64,000 bases of DNA, taken from assembly GCA_016710785.1 (NCBI GenBank), contig JADJUE010000005.1, positions 124,001 to 188,000 of the forward strand, read 5' to 3'. The stretch is from Candidatus Epilinea brevis (lineage in GTDB: Bacteria; Chloroflexota; Anaerolineae; Epilineales; Epilineaceae). Of the stretch, positions 26,968-36,531 are shown piece by piece. A model generated the notes under the pieces. It saw only the letters and a list, made by a program, of their open reading frames with translations. It made no database searches and was not told where the DNA came from. Each line of letters starts with the position of its first letter. The first letter of the stretch is position 1. The position numbers and the translations under genes are program-made.

Positions 26968-27318
26968 TCAGGCCGCGTCGTTGACGCGGTAGTCGGCGGA
27001 AATGGTCTCGTCGTCGGACGCGACTGCGGCGCCGCGCCCCGAATGCTCGCGCACCAGTTCGGGCGGGGCGAGCCGGATGAAGAAGCGCAGGGCGATGGCC
27101 ATGACCGCCAGGTCATCCAGGGAGCCAAAGCCCGGGATGATGAAGTCCGGTACCAGGTCGATGGGCGAAACGAAGTAGACCAAGGCCAGGAAAGGGATCA
27201 GCTTGAGGCTCCAGGACACCCGGCTGTCGCTGATGAGACGCCAGGCCAACTGGCCGCTGCGCAGGAGTTCGCGGATGGCGGAAGGGTCTTTGACTTGTGG
27301 GGTGGATCGGTCGTTCAT
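26968..27318 (-). CDS. DUF1232 (YkvA-like) membrane-associated protein
   Basis: This 116-residue protein starts at ATG 27318, preceded by GAGG. The DUF1232 signature is clear: SWSLKLIPFLALVYFVSPIDLVPDFIIPGFGSLDDLAVM (given here in part as SPIDLVPDFIIPGFGSLDD), forming a hydrophobic hairpin that sits in or on the membrane. The C-terminus is acidic. The function of the family is not established. It lies 45 bases upstream of the R3H ATPase gene on the same strand and probably heads the transcript DUF1232 - R3H ATPase - tmk. Confidence 0.88.
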   Translation of the reverse strand: MNDRSTPQVKDPSAIRELLRSGQLAWRLISDSRVSWSLKLIPFLALVYFVSPIDLVPDFIIPGFGSLDDLAVMAIALRFFIRLAPPELVREHSGRGAAVASDDETISADYRVNDAA

Positions 27319-27355
27319 GCCTGTCCTCATTCATGGTCGCTGCGCCCCTCAGGGC

Positions 27356-29200
27356 TCAGGGCGGGGAGGGCGTCATGCCGGAAGCCGCGGAGTCAGGCAG
27401 GTCCGCGGAGGGCGGCGTCACGTCGATAGCGGGAGACGCGGGGGTCGCGCCAGCGGTGGGGTCGGGCTCCGGCTCGCCCAGCGAGGCCTCGGCCAGGCTG
27501 TCGATGCCCATGGGGCCTGGCTGGAACCCGCGCAGGCGGCGGCTGGTGACAACCAGCCCCTGGGTGTTGGCCAGGAAGACGCGGGCGGTATCGGCATCCA
27601 CGGTCCTGGCGGCATCCAGATAGATCTGGCGGCGCGAGTCGGTGTCCAGCCGTTGAGCCTGGGCCAGGGCCTGGGCCAGGGCGCGGTTGTCGTAATGGCC
27701 TTCGGACACCACACGGTCCGCGATGCCGAAATGCCAATACCAGAAATTGTCCGGATCGGGAGACTGGGCCTCCCAGCCGATGATCCAGGCGGTGTAGCGT
27801 CCGGTCTCCCGATCGCGCAGGAACTGCCTGAGGGGCACGCTCTGGGCTTGCGCCTCGAGGCCCAGCTCCACAAGGTCGCGCGCCACCTGTTCGGCAGCAC
27901 CGACGGGATCGGGCAGGAAGGGCCGCGGCACCTGCGGCACCCAGATGTTGAGCTTGAAGCTGTCTACCTCCGCCTCCTTCAGGAGCCCTTTGGCCCGCTC
28001 CAGGTCCCGAGCAGGCGCCGGCAGATCCTCCGCATGACCGAAGAACCCGGGCGGCAGCAGCTGCCCGGTCGGCAAGCCGAAGGCCCCGAAATGGCCCGCG
28101 ACCAGGGCCGGACGATCGATGGCCAGGCTGATCGCCAGGCGCACCTTGGCGTTGTTGAGCGGGGGACGGCTGTCATCCAGCATCAGCCAGGCGGTGCTGC
28201 GCGCGGGACGCGGCTGAACCCGCAGAGATGGACTGGCGAGGGTGCCAGTCAGCACGGTACGCGCAGGCAGATCGGTGCCATGCGTCCGACCTTCGGCCAC
28301 GGTTAGCGCCCGCTTCTCCGGATCGGGTTCCACATTGAAGCGCAACCCGCTGTTGACCGCCTTGGCGCCCCAATGGCCCTCGTTGGGCACCAGGTACACG
28401 CCACTCTCGTCCCAGCTGACAACGCGGTAGGGTCCGCTGCCGACCGGCAGATGCGCACCGTCCGTACCGTAGCGATCGCCCTGGGCCTGCACGGCCTGAG
28501 GGCTGGCGATGCCGAAGGAAGCCAGGGCCAGATGGTAGAGGAAGGGGCTGAAAGGCGCGTTGAGCTTGAAGCGCACCTGCAGGGGCCCGATGGCCTCCAC
28601 GGCCTTGATGATGAAAGCGTCGCGCCCGGCCGCGTCCTTCTGCCCGACGAAACCGAAGAAACCGTCCCAGACCTGAAACCCCTCCAGATGGGCGGGATGC
28701 TCGGGGTTCATCCAACGCTCGAAGTTCCAGGTCACCTCCCTCGCCCCTAGAGGGCTGCCGTCCTGGAAGGTCAGCCCCTCGCGGAGCTTGAAGGTGACCG
28801 TGTTCTCCTCGATGTTCTGCTGCCACGTCTCAGCCAGGCCGGGCGCCAGCTGCGCGGTGCCGGGCCGCAGGGAGACCAGCCGATCGTAGACCTGTGCCGC
28901 CACCAGCTGGCCGGCGGGATCCAGGGAGGCGCTCTCCTCCTCCATGGCCAGTCGGCCGGGGTCCAAGGTGCCGGGCCCCTTGGCCAGCAGCCACACAACG
29001 GCGTTGGGGTCCGCGGTGGGCGTCGGCCCCGGCGCGCCGGGCAGGCCGGGCGTCGCCGGCGTGGGCTTGCTACAGCCGGCGCCCAGGATGGCCAGCAAGA
29101 CCAGGGCAAGCGGCGTGACGCCAAGGGCGGCGCGCCCGCCGAAGCGGCGACGGGCGGCGAGGCGCGAGCGGATCGGAGACGGAAGGAGGTGGGGGTTCAT
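27356..29200 (-). CDS. Family-5 solute-binding lipoprotein of a peptide/nickel-type ABC transporter
   Basis: This is a 614-residue exported lipoprotein. The signal peptide carries lipobox LGAGC (Cys about 44). The SBP_bac_5 fold is shown by LDPGRLAMEEESASLDPAGQ, AQLAPGLAETWQ, FKLREGLTFQDGSPLGAREV, GSGPYRVVSWD, NAKVRLAISLAIDR (about 350) and the ARDLERAKGLLKEAEVD region. The closing region (WIIGWEAQSPDPDNFWYWHF) is typical of oligopeptide binders. No permease or ATPase genes are adjacent, so it works with components elsewhere. A perfect TATAAT lies ten bases before the ATG, with no Shine-Dalgarno sequence. The C-terminus is an A/P/S-rich tail. Confidence 0.88.
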   Translation of the reverse strand: MNPHLLPSPIRSRLAARRRFGGRAALGVTPLALVLLAILGAGCSKPTPATPGLPGAPGPTPTADPNAVVWLLAKGPGTLDPGRLAMEEESASLDPAGQLVAAQVYDRLVSLRPGTAQLAPGLAETWQQNIEENTVTFKLREGLTFQDGSPLGAREVTWNFERWMNPEHPAHLEGFQVWDGFFGFVGQKDAAGRDAFIIKAVEAIGPLQVRFKLNAPFSPFLYHLALASFGIASPQAVQAQGDRYGTDGAHLPVGSGPYRVVSWDESGVYLVPNEGHWGAKAVNSGLRFNVEPDPEKRALTVAEGRTHGTDLPARTVLTGTLASPSLRVQPRPARSTAWLMLDDSRPPLNNAKVRLAISLAIDRPALVAGHFGAFGLPTGQLLPPGFFGHAEDLPAPARDLERAKGLLKEAEVDSFKLNIWVPQVPRPFLPDPVGAAEQVARDLVELGLEAQAQSVPLRQFLRDRETGRYTAWIIGWEAQSPDPDNFWYWHFGIADRVVSEGHYDNRALAQALAQAQRLDTDSRRQIYLDAARTVDADTARVFLANTQGLVVTSRRLRGFQPGPMGIDSLAEASLGEPEPDPTAGATPASPAIDVTPPSADLPDSAASGMTPSPP

Positions 29201-29303
29201 CCGGTAGGGGATTATAGCGGGATGGAGAGAGCAGATGCAGGCAGCTGCGTTCCAGGGCCGTCAGTGGCGGTCCGCGGCGCAGCGGCTACCTCGCGAGTCC
29301 AGC

Positions 29304-30593
29304 TCAAGCCCGCTCTCGCGCCTTCAAGGCCCCCCAGCCCGGCCAGCCCGCCGAATCGCCAAGCTCATCGGCGATGCGCAGCAGCCGGTTGTACTTGGCC
29401 ACCCGGTCGGAGCGGGCCGGGGCGCCTGTCTTGATCTGCCCTGCGCCCGTGGCCACCGCCAGGTCGGCGATGGTCGTGTCCTCCGTCTCGCCGGAGCGAT
29501 GGCTGATGACCGCCGTCCAACCCGCGCCTTGGGCCAGCCGCACCGCGTCGAGGGTCTCCGTCAGGCTGCCGATCTGGTTGACCTTGATCAGAATGCTGTT
29601 GGCCGAACGGCGCTCGATGCCCTGAGCCAGGCGAAGCGTGTTGGTCACCAGCAGGTCGTCGCCCACGAGCTGCACGCGATCGCCCAGGCGGGCCGTCAGC
29701 GCCGCCCAGGCTTCCCAGTCATCCTCCGCCAGCCCATCCTCAATGGAGACGATGGGGAAGCGCGCGCACCAATCCGCCCAGAAGTCCACCATCTGCGCGC
29801 TGGACAGCCGCCGGCCCTCACGGGCCAGGTCGTACTGGCCGCCGTCGAAGATCTCTGTCGTCGCCGGGTCCAACGCGATGGCGATGTCCTCCCCCGGCCG
29901 ATAGCCCGCGCGCTCGATGGCCCGGAGCACCAGCTCCACCGCGGCGTCGTTGGTGGGCAGGCTGGGAGCGAAGCCGCCCTCGTCGCCCACGGTGGTGGGC
30001 TGGCCCTCGTCATGCAGCAGGCGGCCCAGATGGTGATAGACCTCCACCCCCCAGCGCAGACCCTCGGCGAAGCTGGAAGCGCCCAGGGGCATGACCATGA
30101 ACTCCTGGAAATCCGTGGAGTTGGAGGCATGTTTGCCGCCGTTGAGGATGTTGAGCATGGGCACCGGCAACAGGTGCGCATCCACCCCGCCCAGGTAGCG
30201 GTACAGGGGGGTGTTCTGGCTGGCCGCCGCCGCCCGCGCCGTACCCAGGCTCACTGCCAGGATGGCGTTGGCCCCCAATCGTCCCTTGTTGGGCGTGCCG
30301 TCCAGGGCGATCATCGCCGCGTCGACGGCGCGCTGGTCGGTGGCTAGCAGACCGCGAAGGGCCGGGTCGATCTCGTCATGCACCGCCGCCACCGCCCCCA
30401 GCACGCCCTTGCCGCTGTAGCGGCCCTTATCGCCGTCGCGGCGTTCCACCGCTTCGTGAGCCCCCGTCGAGGCGCCCGAAGGCACCAGGGCCAGGCCCTC
30501 TGATCCGTCTTCCAGGAGCACCTGGGCCTCCACGGTGGGGTTGCCGCGCGAGTCCAGGATTTCACGGGCGCGGATGCGGGCGATCTTGCTCAT
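29304..30593 (-). CDS. eno: Enolase
   Basis: This 429-residue glycolytic enzyme converts 2-phosphoglycerate to phosphoenolpyruvate. ATG 30593 follows GGAG at seven bases. The family motifs are ILDSRGNPTVEAQV, PSGASTGAHEAVE, VPMLNILNGGKHASNS, Mg ligands in ALDPATTEIFD, SIEDGLAEDDWEAW and QLVGDDLLVTN, the catalytic Lys in SILIKVNQIGSLTE, and HRSGETEDTTIADLAV. The C-terminal AKYNRLLRI is also canonical. The gene is probably monocistronic, with a TACAAT box about 120 bases upstream. Confidence 0.98.
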   Translation of the reverse strand: MSKIARIRAREILDSRGNPTVEAQVLLEDGSEGLALVPSGASTGAHEAVERRDGDKGRYSGKGVLGAVAAVHDEIDPALRGLLATDQRAVDAAMIALDGTPNKGRLGANAILAVSLGTARAAAASQNTPLYRYLGGVDAHLLPVPMLNILNGGKHASNSTDFQEFMVMPLGASSFAEGLRWGVEVYHHLGRLLHDEGQPTTVGDEGGFAPSLPTNDAAVELVLRAIERAGYRPGEDIAIALDPATTEIFDGGQYDLAREGRRLSSAQMVDFWADWCARFPIVSIEDGLAEDDWEAWAALTARLGDRVQLVGDDLLVTNTLRLAQGIERRSANSILIKVNQIGSLTETLDAVRLAQGAGWTAVISHRSGETEDTTIADLAVATGAGQIKTGAPARSDRVAKYNRLLRIADELGDSAGWPGWGALKARERA

Positions 30594-30823
30594 GGGGATG
30601 CTCCAGAGGTCGGATGGCGGGCGACGGAACAAGGGATCGAAGGAAAGGTACCAGCGGGACACCCGTAACCGTCAGATCGAGCGTGCCGATGTCGAGGGCC
30701 GATGTGTCGAGCGCCATTGTAACGGATGCCGGTGTGGGTGACGGATCCGCAGGGTCCGGATTCTGTACCAGATCTCAAGCACCCTATCTGCAGCGCCGGA
30801 CAAACTCAGTGCCAGGTCACCGC

Positions 30824-32209
30824 TCAGGTCAACGGCGGGTCGGCGAAGCGCCGTAGGCGCCCGCGCAGCGCTTCCTCCGCGTCCAACCCTTGCGTCTGCG
30901 CCTGGGCCGTCAGCTGCCAGAGCAGTTCCGCCAGGGCGGCCTCGTCAGGATGGGCCTGAAAGCGCGCCAGCAGCATCGGCAGGGCGGCGCCGTCCGCCCG
31001 CGGCAGAAGCGCCGCCAGATCGGGCACCCTGCGGCCCTTGCGCAGCATCAGCTGCGCCCGGGCCAGGGCGGGCATGGCCCGGGGCACGCCCTGCAGCGGA
31101 TCGGTCACCGCCGCCGTCGCCGCGCCGTCCTTTGCCGCCCGCTCCGCCTGCTTGAGCGCCTCCCAGTTGACCAGCACCTCCTCCGCCGTGTCCGCCCGCA
31201 CCTCGCCGAAAACATGCGGATGGCGGCGGATCAGCTTGCCGGTGATGCCCGCCAGCACGTCGCGAAGGGCGAATCGACCCGCTTCCACCGCCACCTGGGC
31301 ATGCAGGACCACCTGCAGGAGCAGGTCCCCCAGCTCATCGCAGAAGGCCGGCCAGTCGCGGGCGTCCAGGGCTTCCACCGCCTCATAGGCTTCCTCCAGC
31401 AAGTAGGGGCGCAGGCTCTCGTGGGTCTGTTCCTTGTCCCAGGGGCAGCCGTCCGGCGCCCGGAGATGGGCCACCACTTCCGCCAGGTCCAGCCAGGAAT
31501 GGTATCGCGGCAGGGCCGGCACCAGCAGCAGGCGCGCGCCCGCGGGCGTCCCGTCCTCCATGCCGCCGACCGTCGTCGCCAAGGCCGCCTTGCCCGGCGT
31601 CCGCCATAGCAGCCACCACAGCGGGTGATCGGCTCCGTAGGCCACTGCCAGCAACCTCGCCAGCCTCGCGGCCCCTTCCGCGGTCAGCCCTGCCAGGTCG
31701 ATCAGACCGGGCCGCCCCGGGTCCAGGTCCGGATGGTTGCGGCTGATCAGGCTCGCCGCCGACGCCGTCTGCAAGCCCGTGCGCGCCAGGCTTGCCGGCG
31801 CCAACCCTTCATCACCCACCGCCGCCAGGGCTTCGGGCCACCAGGCCACGCCGCGATGTATGGCCAGCGGCAGGCCCGCGCGCTGCGCCTCTTCGGCCAA
31901 CGCGCCGAGCAGGGCGGCGGCATCGAGATGGGGGTCGCCGAGAACAGCGCAGGTCACCGGCTCGAACGCGGCGGCCGCCACCAGCAAGCCGGCCACCGCC
32001 GAGGGGTCGGCCGGTAGGGCGGCGGGCGCCGCACCGGCGGGACCCAGCGCGGGATGGCCGGGGGCATCGGTCCACAGCCTTTCGGCGCGCAGCAGGGCCG
32101 CGCGGGCCGGCCCGCTAAGGAGCCCCGGGTCGCCCGGACCCAAGCCCAGCAGCACCAGTCCGGGAGCCCCGGTGGTGGGCAGGTCGCGGGCGGCGGCGGA
32201 GGGCTTCAT
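30824..32209 (-). CDS. mazG: Tetrapyrrole methylase-like domain fused to MazG nucleotide pyrophosphohydrolase
   Basis: This is a 461-residue protein. The N-terminal part (about 15-220) starts with the tetrapyrrole-methylase strand LVLLGLGPGDPGLLSG and contains AVLGDPHLDAAALLGAL, but is shorter and more Ala-rich than active methylases. Residues 250-460 are MazG: RAPDGCPWDKEQTHESLRPYL, EEAYEAVEALDARDWPAFCDELGDLLLQVVLHAQ with the metal-binding EExxE...ExxD, and RHPHVFGEV. MazG hydrolyses NTPs to NMP and pyrophosphate. The same fusion is known from Firmicutes YabN. The start at 32209 has TACAAT ten bases upstream and no Shine-Dalgarno. It is divergent from the PBP gene. Confidence 0.9.
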   Translation of the reverse strand: MKPSAAARDLPTTGAPGLVLLGLGPGDPGLLSGPARAALLRAERLWTDAPGHPALGPAGAAPAALPADPSAVAGLLVAAAAFEPVTCAVLGDPHLDAAALLGALAEEAQRAGLPLAIHRGVAWWPEALAAVGDEGLAPASLARTGLQTASAASLISRNHPDLDPGRPGLIDLAGLTAEGAARLARLLAVAYGADHPLWWLLWRTPGKAALATTVGGMEDGTPAGARLLLVPALPRYHSWLDLAEVVAHLRAPDGCPWDKEQTHESLRPYLLEEAYEAVEALDARDWPAFCDELGDLLLQVVLHAQVAVEAGRFALRDVLAGITGKLIRRHPHVFGEVRADTAEEVLVNWEALKQAERAAKDGAATAAVTDPLQGVPRAMPALARAQLMLRKGRRVPDLAALLPRADGAALPMLLARFQAHPDEAALAELLWQLTAQAQTQGLDAEEALRGRLRRFADPPLT

Positions 32210-32219
32210 GCGCCGGGCG

Positions 32220-32292
32220 ATTGTAGCAGGACGTCTGACGCGGCGCGCCCAGGACGGGTCTTTTCGCCACCGTATCGGCCGACGCCTATAAT
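32220..32292. promoter_or_regulatory. Paired divergent -10 boxes for mazG and the PBP gene
   Basis: TACAAT on the minus strand (32225-32220) stands exactly ten bases before the mazG ATG. TATAAT on the plus strand (32287-32292) stands exactly ten bases before the PBP ATG. Good -35 boxes are not evident. Transcripts would have leaders of only a few bases. Confidence 0.55.
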
Positions 32293-32302
32293 CCGACCCT
32301 TC

Positions 32303-35158
32303 ATGAGCCTGTCCCCTTTGGAGCGCATTCTGCTCCAGCGCCGGCTCGCCCGGCTTCAGCGCGGCCGGTCCTCCCTGGGAGGGCTGGTTTCCGTTTTCCT
32401 GCTGGTGGTGGCGGTGCTGCCGGCCGCGGCGCTGCTGGCCCTGATCATCGGTGGGGGCATCCTGTACGCCTCCTTGGCCGGCGAGTTGGAGTCCGGCCTG
32501 GCCGCCGTCGACAAGATCGAGTCGCGAGAGTTCTTCCAGACCACCCGGATACGCGACCGCAACGGCGTCGTCCTGCGCGAGATCGCGCCGCTGGGCAAGC
32601 GCACCTACATCAAGCTGGACCAGATGCCTCAGATCCTCCGCGACGCCACCATCGCCGTGGAAGACAAGGACTTCTTTCGCAATCCCGGGGTGGACATCGC
32701 CGGCATCGCTCGCGCGGTGGAGGGTGTGCTGACCGGCAGCCAGACCGGCGGCGGGGGGAGCACGCTCACCCAGCAGCTGGTGCGCAACATCGCCTTCTCC
32801 GACGAGGAGCGCTTCGCGCGCAGCTACCGACGCAAGGCCAAGGAAATCGTGCTGGCGGTCATCCTCACCCGGCAGCATTCCAAGGAGCAGATCCTGGAGT
32901 GGTACCTCAACGAGGTCTACTACGGCAACCTGGCCTACGGGGTGGAAGCCGCTGCCCAGACCCTGTTCGGCAAGTCCGCGGCCGCGCTGAATCTGGCGGA
33001 ATGCGCCCTCATCGCCGGATTGCCCCAGGCCCCCGGCACCTACGACCCTCTCAGCCCCGACCCGGTGATCCAGGCCAGGGTGAAGGAGCGCCAGACCATC
33101 GTGTTGGACCGCCTGCTGGAGGAAGCCTACATCACGCCGGCGCAATATGACGCGGCGGTGGCCCAGCAGTTGGCGGTCAACCGACCGACAGAGCAGGAGA
33201 GCTTCAGCGCTCCCCATTTCGTCGTGTATGTCCAGAGCCTCCTGGAAGATGAGGATGGTCCCTACATTTCCCCCAAGTTGCTGGCGCGCGGCGGGCTGGA
33301 GGTGACGACCTCCCTGGACTACAGCGTACAGTTGATCGCCGAGCGGGAGGTCCGTGAGCATGTGGACGTCCTGCGATCGCGCCACGATCTGAACAGCGCC
33401 GCCCTGGTGGCCCTGGAGCCGGGAACCGGGCAGATCCTGGCCATGGTCGGCAGTGCGGATTATTGGAACGATGCCATCGACGGCGCGGTGAACGTCGCCG
33501 TGCGCGAGCGACAGCCAGGCTCCGCCATCAAGCCGGTCACCTACCTGACGGCCCTCGAACAGGGCGTCAGCCCTGCCCAGATCTTCTGGGACGTGCCCAT
33601 GGAGGTTCCTGCAGCGGGCCTGCCGGGCGGCCTCTATGTGCCGCGCAACTACGACGGCAAGTTCCACGGCCCGGTGCGCATGCGGCGCTCTCTGGCCAAC
33701 TCCTTCAACATCCCGGCTCTCAAGGCCCTGGGCATGGCCGGCATCAGCCCCACCATCGACATGGCCCATCGTCTGGGGATCAACGGTCTTCAGGCCGGCG
33801 CCGAGCGCTACGGCCTCTCCTTGACCCTGGGGGGCGGCGAAGCCACCCTCCTGGACATGACCACGGTCTACGCCAGCCTGGCCAACCTGGGTCGCCGCGT
33901 GCGGCCCAACGCCATCCTGAAGATCACCGATGCCGGCGGCAAGGTGCTCTACGACCTGGAGAAGGATGAGGCGGCCTTGGAGGCGGTGGAGGCGGCCGAC
34001 CCCCGCACCGCCTACATCATCACCGACATGCTCTCCGACAATGCCGCCCGCGCGCCGTCCTTCGACGCCGGCAACCCGCTCAATGTGGGCTTCAAGGCGG
34101 CGGCCAAGACGGGCACCACCAATGACTACCGCGACAACTGGACCCTGGGCTACACGCCGTATCTGGCCGTGGGCGTCTGGGCCGGCAATCCGGACAACCG
34201 CCCCATGAAGGGCAGCTCCGGGGTCACGGGCGCGGCGCCCATCTGGAACGCCTTCATGCGCCAGGTGGCGGGCAACAAGGAGAAGCGAGCCGTCATCGAG
34301 CGGGCGCGGTCCCAGTTCGGACTGCCCTTGGAGAGCACCTTCAAGCGGCCGGCGGGCATCGTGGAGCAGAAGGTCTGCCGGGTGGAGGATCTGAAGAACC
34401 TGGCCACGGGCTGCCCGGCCTATGACACCGAACTCTTCCTGAAGGAGCAGGTGCCCGATCCAGATCAGGACTGGACGGTGCAACTGGCTGCGGTCTTCCC
34501 TCAGAGCGTTCCCGATCGGGAGGCCAAGCCCGCGGAGGGCGAGACCCCGCCGATGAAGACCGTGCTGACCAAATGCCTGGCAGGCCCCGAGGTCGGCCTG
34601 GACAAGGTCCATTCGGTGGCCGTCCTGCCCTTGCCCGAAGAAGGGGCGGACAACTACCTGATGGGCGAGCGGCGCTTCCTCCTGGAATGGGCGCAGACGA
34701 GCGGTTGGCCCTCGTTGGCGGCCACCGATCCCTGCAGCCCGGAGATGGCGGCGGCGGCCCTCGGCGCTGAGCAGCTGGCCACCATGGTCGTGCCGGGCGC
34801 GTTGGGGCCGGGCATGGTCTTGGAGGCGCTCCCGCCGTCGACGGCCGGCACCTATCGCCTGGGCCTGGCGCCGGGCACGGTGGTCATGGCTCGCACCGAG
34901 TTGACGGGCACGGTACAGTATGATCCCAACATCGTCGACTACTTCAAGGTGGAGTTCGGGCCCGGGCAGGAGCCGCGCGAATGGTTTACCCTGGGCAGCA
35001 CCCACAAGGGTCCCGTGGTCAACGGCATCCTGGAGGTGCTGGATGCCGCGTCGCTGCCCCCAGGCCCCTACGTCATCCGCCTGGTCCTGGTGAAGCGCGA
35101 TGGCAACTTCCTGGGCGCGCCGCACAGCGTCCCTATCGAGATCGGTCGCCCGCAGTAG
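32303..35158 (+). CDS. Class A (bifunctional) penicillin-binding protein
   Basis: This is a 951-residue membrane protein. One N-terminal helix (about 28-58) is followed by a GT51 glycosyltransferase (about 80-270) with TIAVEDKDFFRNPGVD (catalytic Glu about 119), GGGGSTLTQQLVRN and RKAKEIVLAVILTRQHSKEQILEWYLNEVYYG. The transpeptidase (about 350-660) has the S-x-x-K motif QPGSAIKP (Ser about 406), SFN about 466 and KTGTT about 602. Residues 690-950 form an extra C-terminal region with three Cys and a beta-rich end. The protein polymerises and crosslinks peptidoglycan. It starts at ATG 32303 without Shine-Dalgarno, ten bases after TATAAT. Confidence 0.94.
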   Translation: MSLSPLERILLQRRLARLQRGRSSLGGLVSVFLLVVAVLPAAALLALIIGGGILYASLAGELESGLAAVDKIESREFFQTTRIRDRNGVVLREIAPLGKRTYIKLDQMPQILRDATIAVEDKDFFRNPGVDIAGIARAVEGVLTGSQTGGGGSTLTQQLVRNIAFSDEERFARSYRRKAKEIVLAVILTRQHSKEQILEWYLNEVYYGNLAYGVEAAAQTLFGKSAAALNLAECALIAGLPQAPGTYDPLSPDPVIQARVKERQTIVLDRLLEEAYITPAQYDAAVAQQLAVNRPTEQESFSAPHFVVYVQSLLEDEDGPYISPKLLARGGLEVTTSLDYSVQLIAEREVREHVDVLRSRHDLNSAALVALEPGTGQILAMVGSADYWNDAIDGAVNVAVRERQPGSAIKPVTYLTALEQGVSPAQIFWDVPMEVPAAGLPGGLYVPRNYDGKFHGPVRMRRSLANSFNIPALKALGMAGISPTIDMAHRLGINGLQAGAERYGLSLTLGGGEATLLDMTTVYASLANLGRRVRPNAILKITDAGGKVLYDLEKDEAALEAVEAADPRTAYIITDMLSDNAARAPSFDAGNPLNVGFKAAAKTGTTNDYRDNWTLGYTPYLAVGVWAGNPDNRPMKGSSGVTGAAPIWNAFMRQVAGNKEKRAVIERARSQFGLPLESTFKRPAGIVEQKVCRVEDLKNLATGCPAYDTELFLKEQVPDPDQDWTVQLAAVFPQSVPDREAKPAEGETPPMKTVLTKCLAGPEVGLDKVHSVAVLPLPEEGADNYLMGERRFLLEWAQTSGWPSLAATDPCSPEMAAAALGAEQLATMVVPGALGPGMVLEALPPSTAGTYRLGLAPGTVVMARTELTGTVQYDPNIVDYFKVEFGPGQEPREWFTLGSTHKGPVVNGILEVLDAASLPPGPYVIRLVLVKRDGNFLGAPHSVPIEIGRPQ

Positions 35159-35192
35159 GGCCGATCAGCCTTTGCAGCCTCTGGAGAGCCGC

Positions 35193-36389
35193 ATGAAGAC
35201 CGTGGTCGTGGGTGTGTTCGATCAGTTGGCAGATGCCGGGCGAGTCATCGCCCAGTTGGCGGCTTCTCCTTTGGACATGGACAGCGTCCAGGTGGTCCAC
35301 GGCGACACGCGGGTCCAGGAGCGCCTGTCCGCTGAGGCCGGTCTGCCCGTGCGGCGGGCCGCCACCAGCTTCCTGGTGGTGGGTGCGCTGCTGGGCGCGA
35401 TCGTCGGCTTCTGGCTGGGCGGCGGCTTCGACAGTCTGGCAACCGGCGAGGTTGGGGTCCAACCCATCGCCGTCGGCGGTTACCTGGGCCTCGGGCCGCT
35501 GCCCAGCATGGCCGCCGGCATCCTCCTGGGCGCGGCGCTGGGTCTGTTGGCCGGCGTCTTCGGCGAAAGGACGGAGATCCCGCCCAGTCACCGCGAGGGG
35601 CTCCTGGAGGCTCTGGGCGACGGAGCGACCGTGGTCGCGGTGCGCACTGAAAACCTGCCCACGGCACGGGCCATCGGCGACCTGTTCCGCGCGGGGGGCT
35701 CGCGGATCCTGGACGATGCGCTACCAGCGCGCGCAGCCGCGCCGCCGAGCGTCCGGTCGGCCGGCGGTCGGGCAGCCCGGAGCGCGCTGATCGAGGCGCC
35801 CACAGTGTCGGCCGACCCGGCGGGGGCTGCTTCCCCACCGCAGGAGCATCAGGCCTTCGTCCCACCCTGGCGGCGGGCGGGTGGCGATGCCGGCCTGGGG
35901 TCTGAATCCGGCGTGCCGGCCACCGTGGGCGACGGCGTCGAAGCCGCCTTCACCCTCTTCCCCGAAGCCGGCTCGCCGGCGCCTGCCGCGGCCCCGCCGC
36001 CGTCCCTGCGGGAAATCCGCCATGGTGACGTGCTGACAGGCCCGGACACCAGCTCCCGCATCGTGGACTTCCCGGAAGTGCTCCCGCTGCCCTCCACCCA
36101 TGGCCGAAGAGACCCGGCCGCCATCCCTGCAGAGGTCGACGCCCGACGCGAAGCGCCTTCTAGCCCCGCTGGCGCAGGCCCGTCCATCCCGCCCACCCTG
36201 GCGGACCTTGGCCTGCCTGCTCGCGTGATCCGCGCCCTGGAATCCAATCGCGTGCCGGACACGGCCACCCTGATCCGACTCGTGACCGAGGATCCGCGCG
36301 CCCTGGACCTGATTCCCGGCGTCGGTCCGATCGCCCAGCGGCAGATCCTGACCGCGCTGACGGCCGCTGGCTGGGGCGTTGAGGGCTGA
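35193..36389 (+). CDS. Membrane protein (DUF1269-like) with disordered linker and C-terminal helix-hairpin-helix/alpha-CTD-like domain
   Basis: This 398-residue protein starts at ATG 35193, after GGAG. Residues 1-50 (KTVVVGVFDQLADAGRVI) and 135-170 (VVAVRTENLPTARAIGDLF) look like the two halves of a ferredoxin-like sensor domain. They are interrupted by two Gly-rich membrane helices (about 60-80 and 105-125). Residues 175-330 are low-complexity A/P/S/E. Residues 336-398 (LGLPARVIRALESNRVPDTA, then DLIPGVGPIAQRQIL) match the helix-hairpin-helix arrangement of RNA polymerase alpha-CTD and related DNA-binding modules. The combination is unusual. It follows the PBP gene by 34 bases and may be co-transcribed with it. 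Confidence 0.65.
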   Translation: MKTVVVGVFDQLADAGRVIAQLAASPLDMDSVQVVHGDTRVQERLSAEAGLPVRRAATSFLVVGALLGAIVGFWLGGGFDSLATGEVGVQPIAVGGYLGLGPLPSMAAGILLGAALGLLAGVFGERTEIPPSHREGLLEALGDGATVVAVRTENLPTARAIGDLFRAGGSRILDDALPARAAAPPSVRSAGGRAARSALIEAPTVSADPAGAASPPQEHQAFVPPWRRAGGDAGLGSESGVPATVGDGVEAAFTLFPEAGSPAPAAAPPPSLREIRHGDVLTGPDTSSRIVDFPEVLPLPSTHGRRDPAAIPAEVDARREAPSSPAGAGPSIPPTLADLGLPARVIRALESNRVPDTATLIRLVTEDPRALDLIPGVGPIAQRQILTALTAAGWGVEG

Positions 36390-36531
36390 ATACCAGGCCG
36401 ATAGGCGGGCACTGGCTCCCCTCCCCTACCCGCGCTATGCTCAAGGTCGCGCGGAACGGGCGTTCTCCAGGTCCGCTGGGCGGCGTTCCTCCGCCGCGCG
36501 GCACCGGTTCGGCCTGCCGCCGTAGGAAACC

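Noticed and set aside
32210..35125. Very long minus-strand open frame upstream of mazG, antisense to the PBP gene
   Set aside because: It is a high-GC mirror frame of a well-supported PBP gene, has no family resemblance, and mazG begins naturally at ATG 32209.
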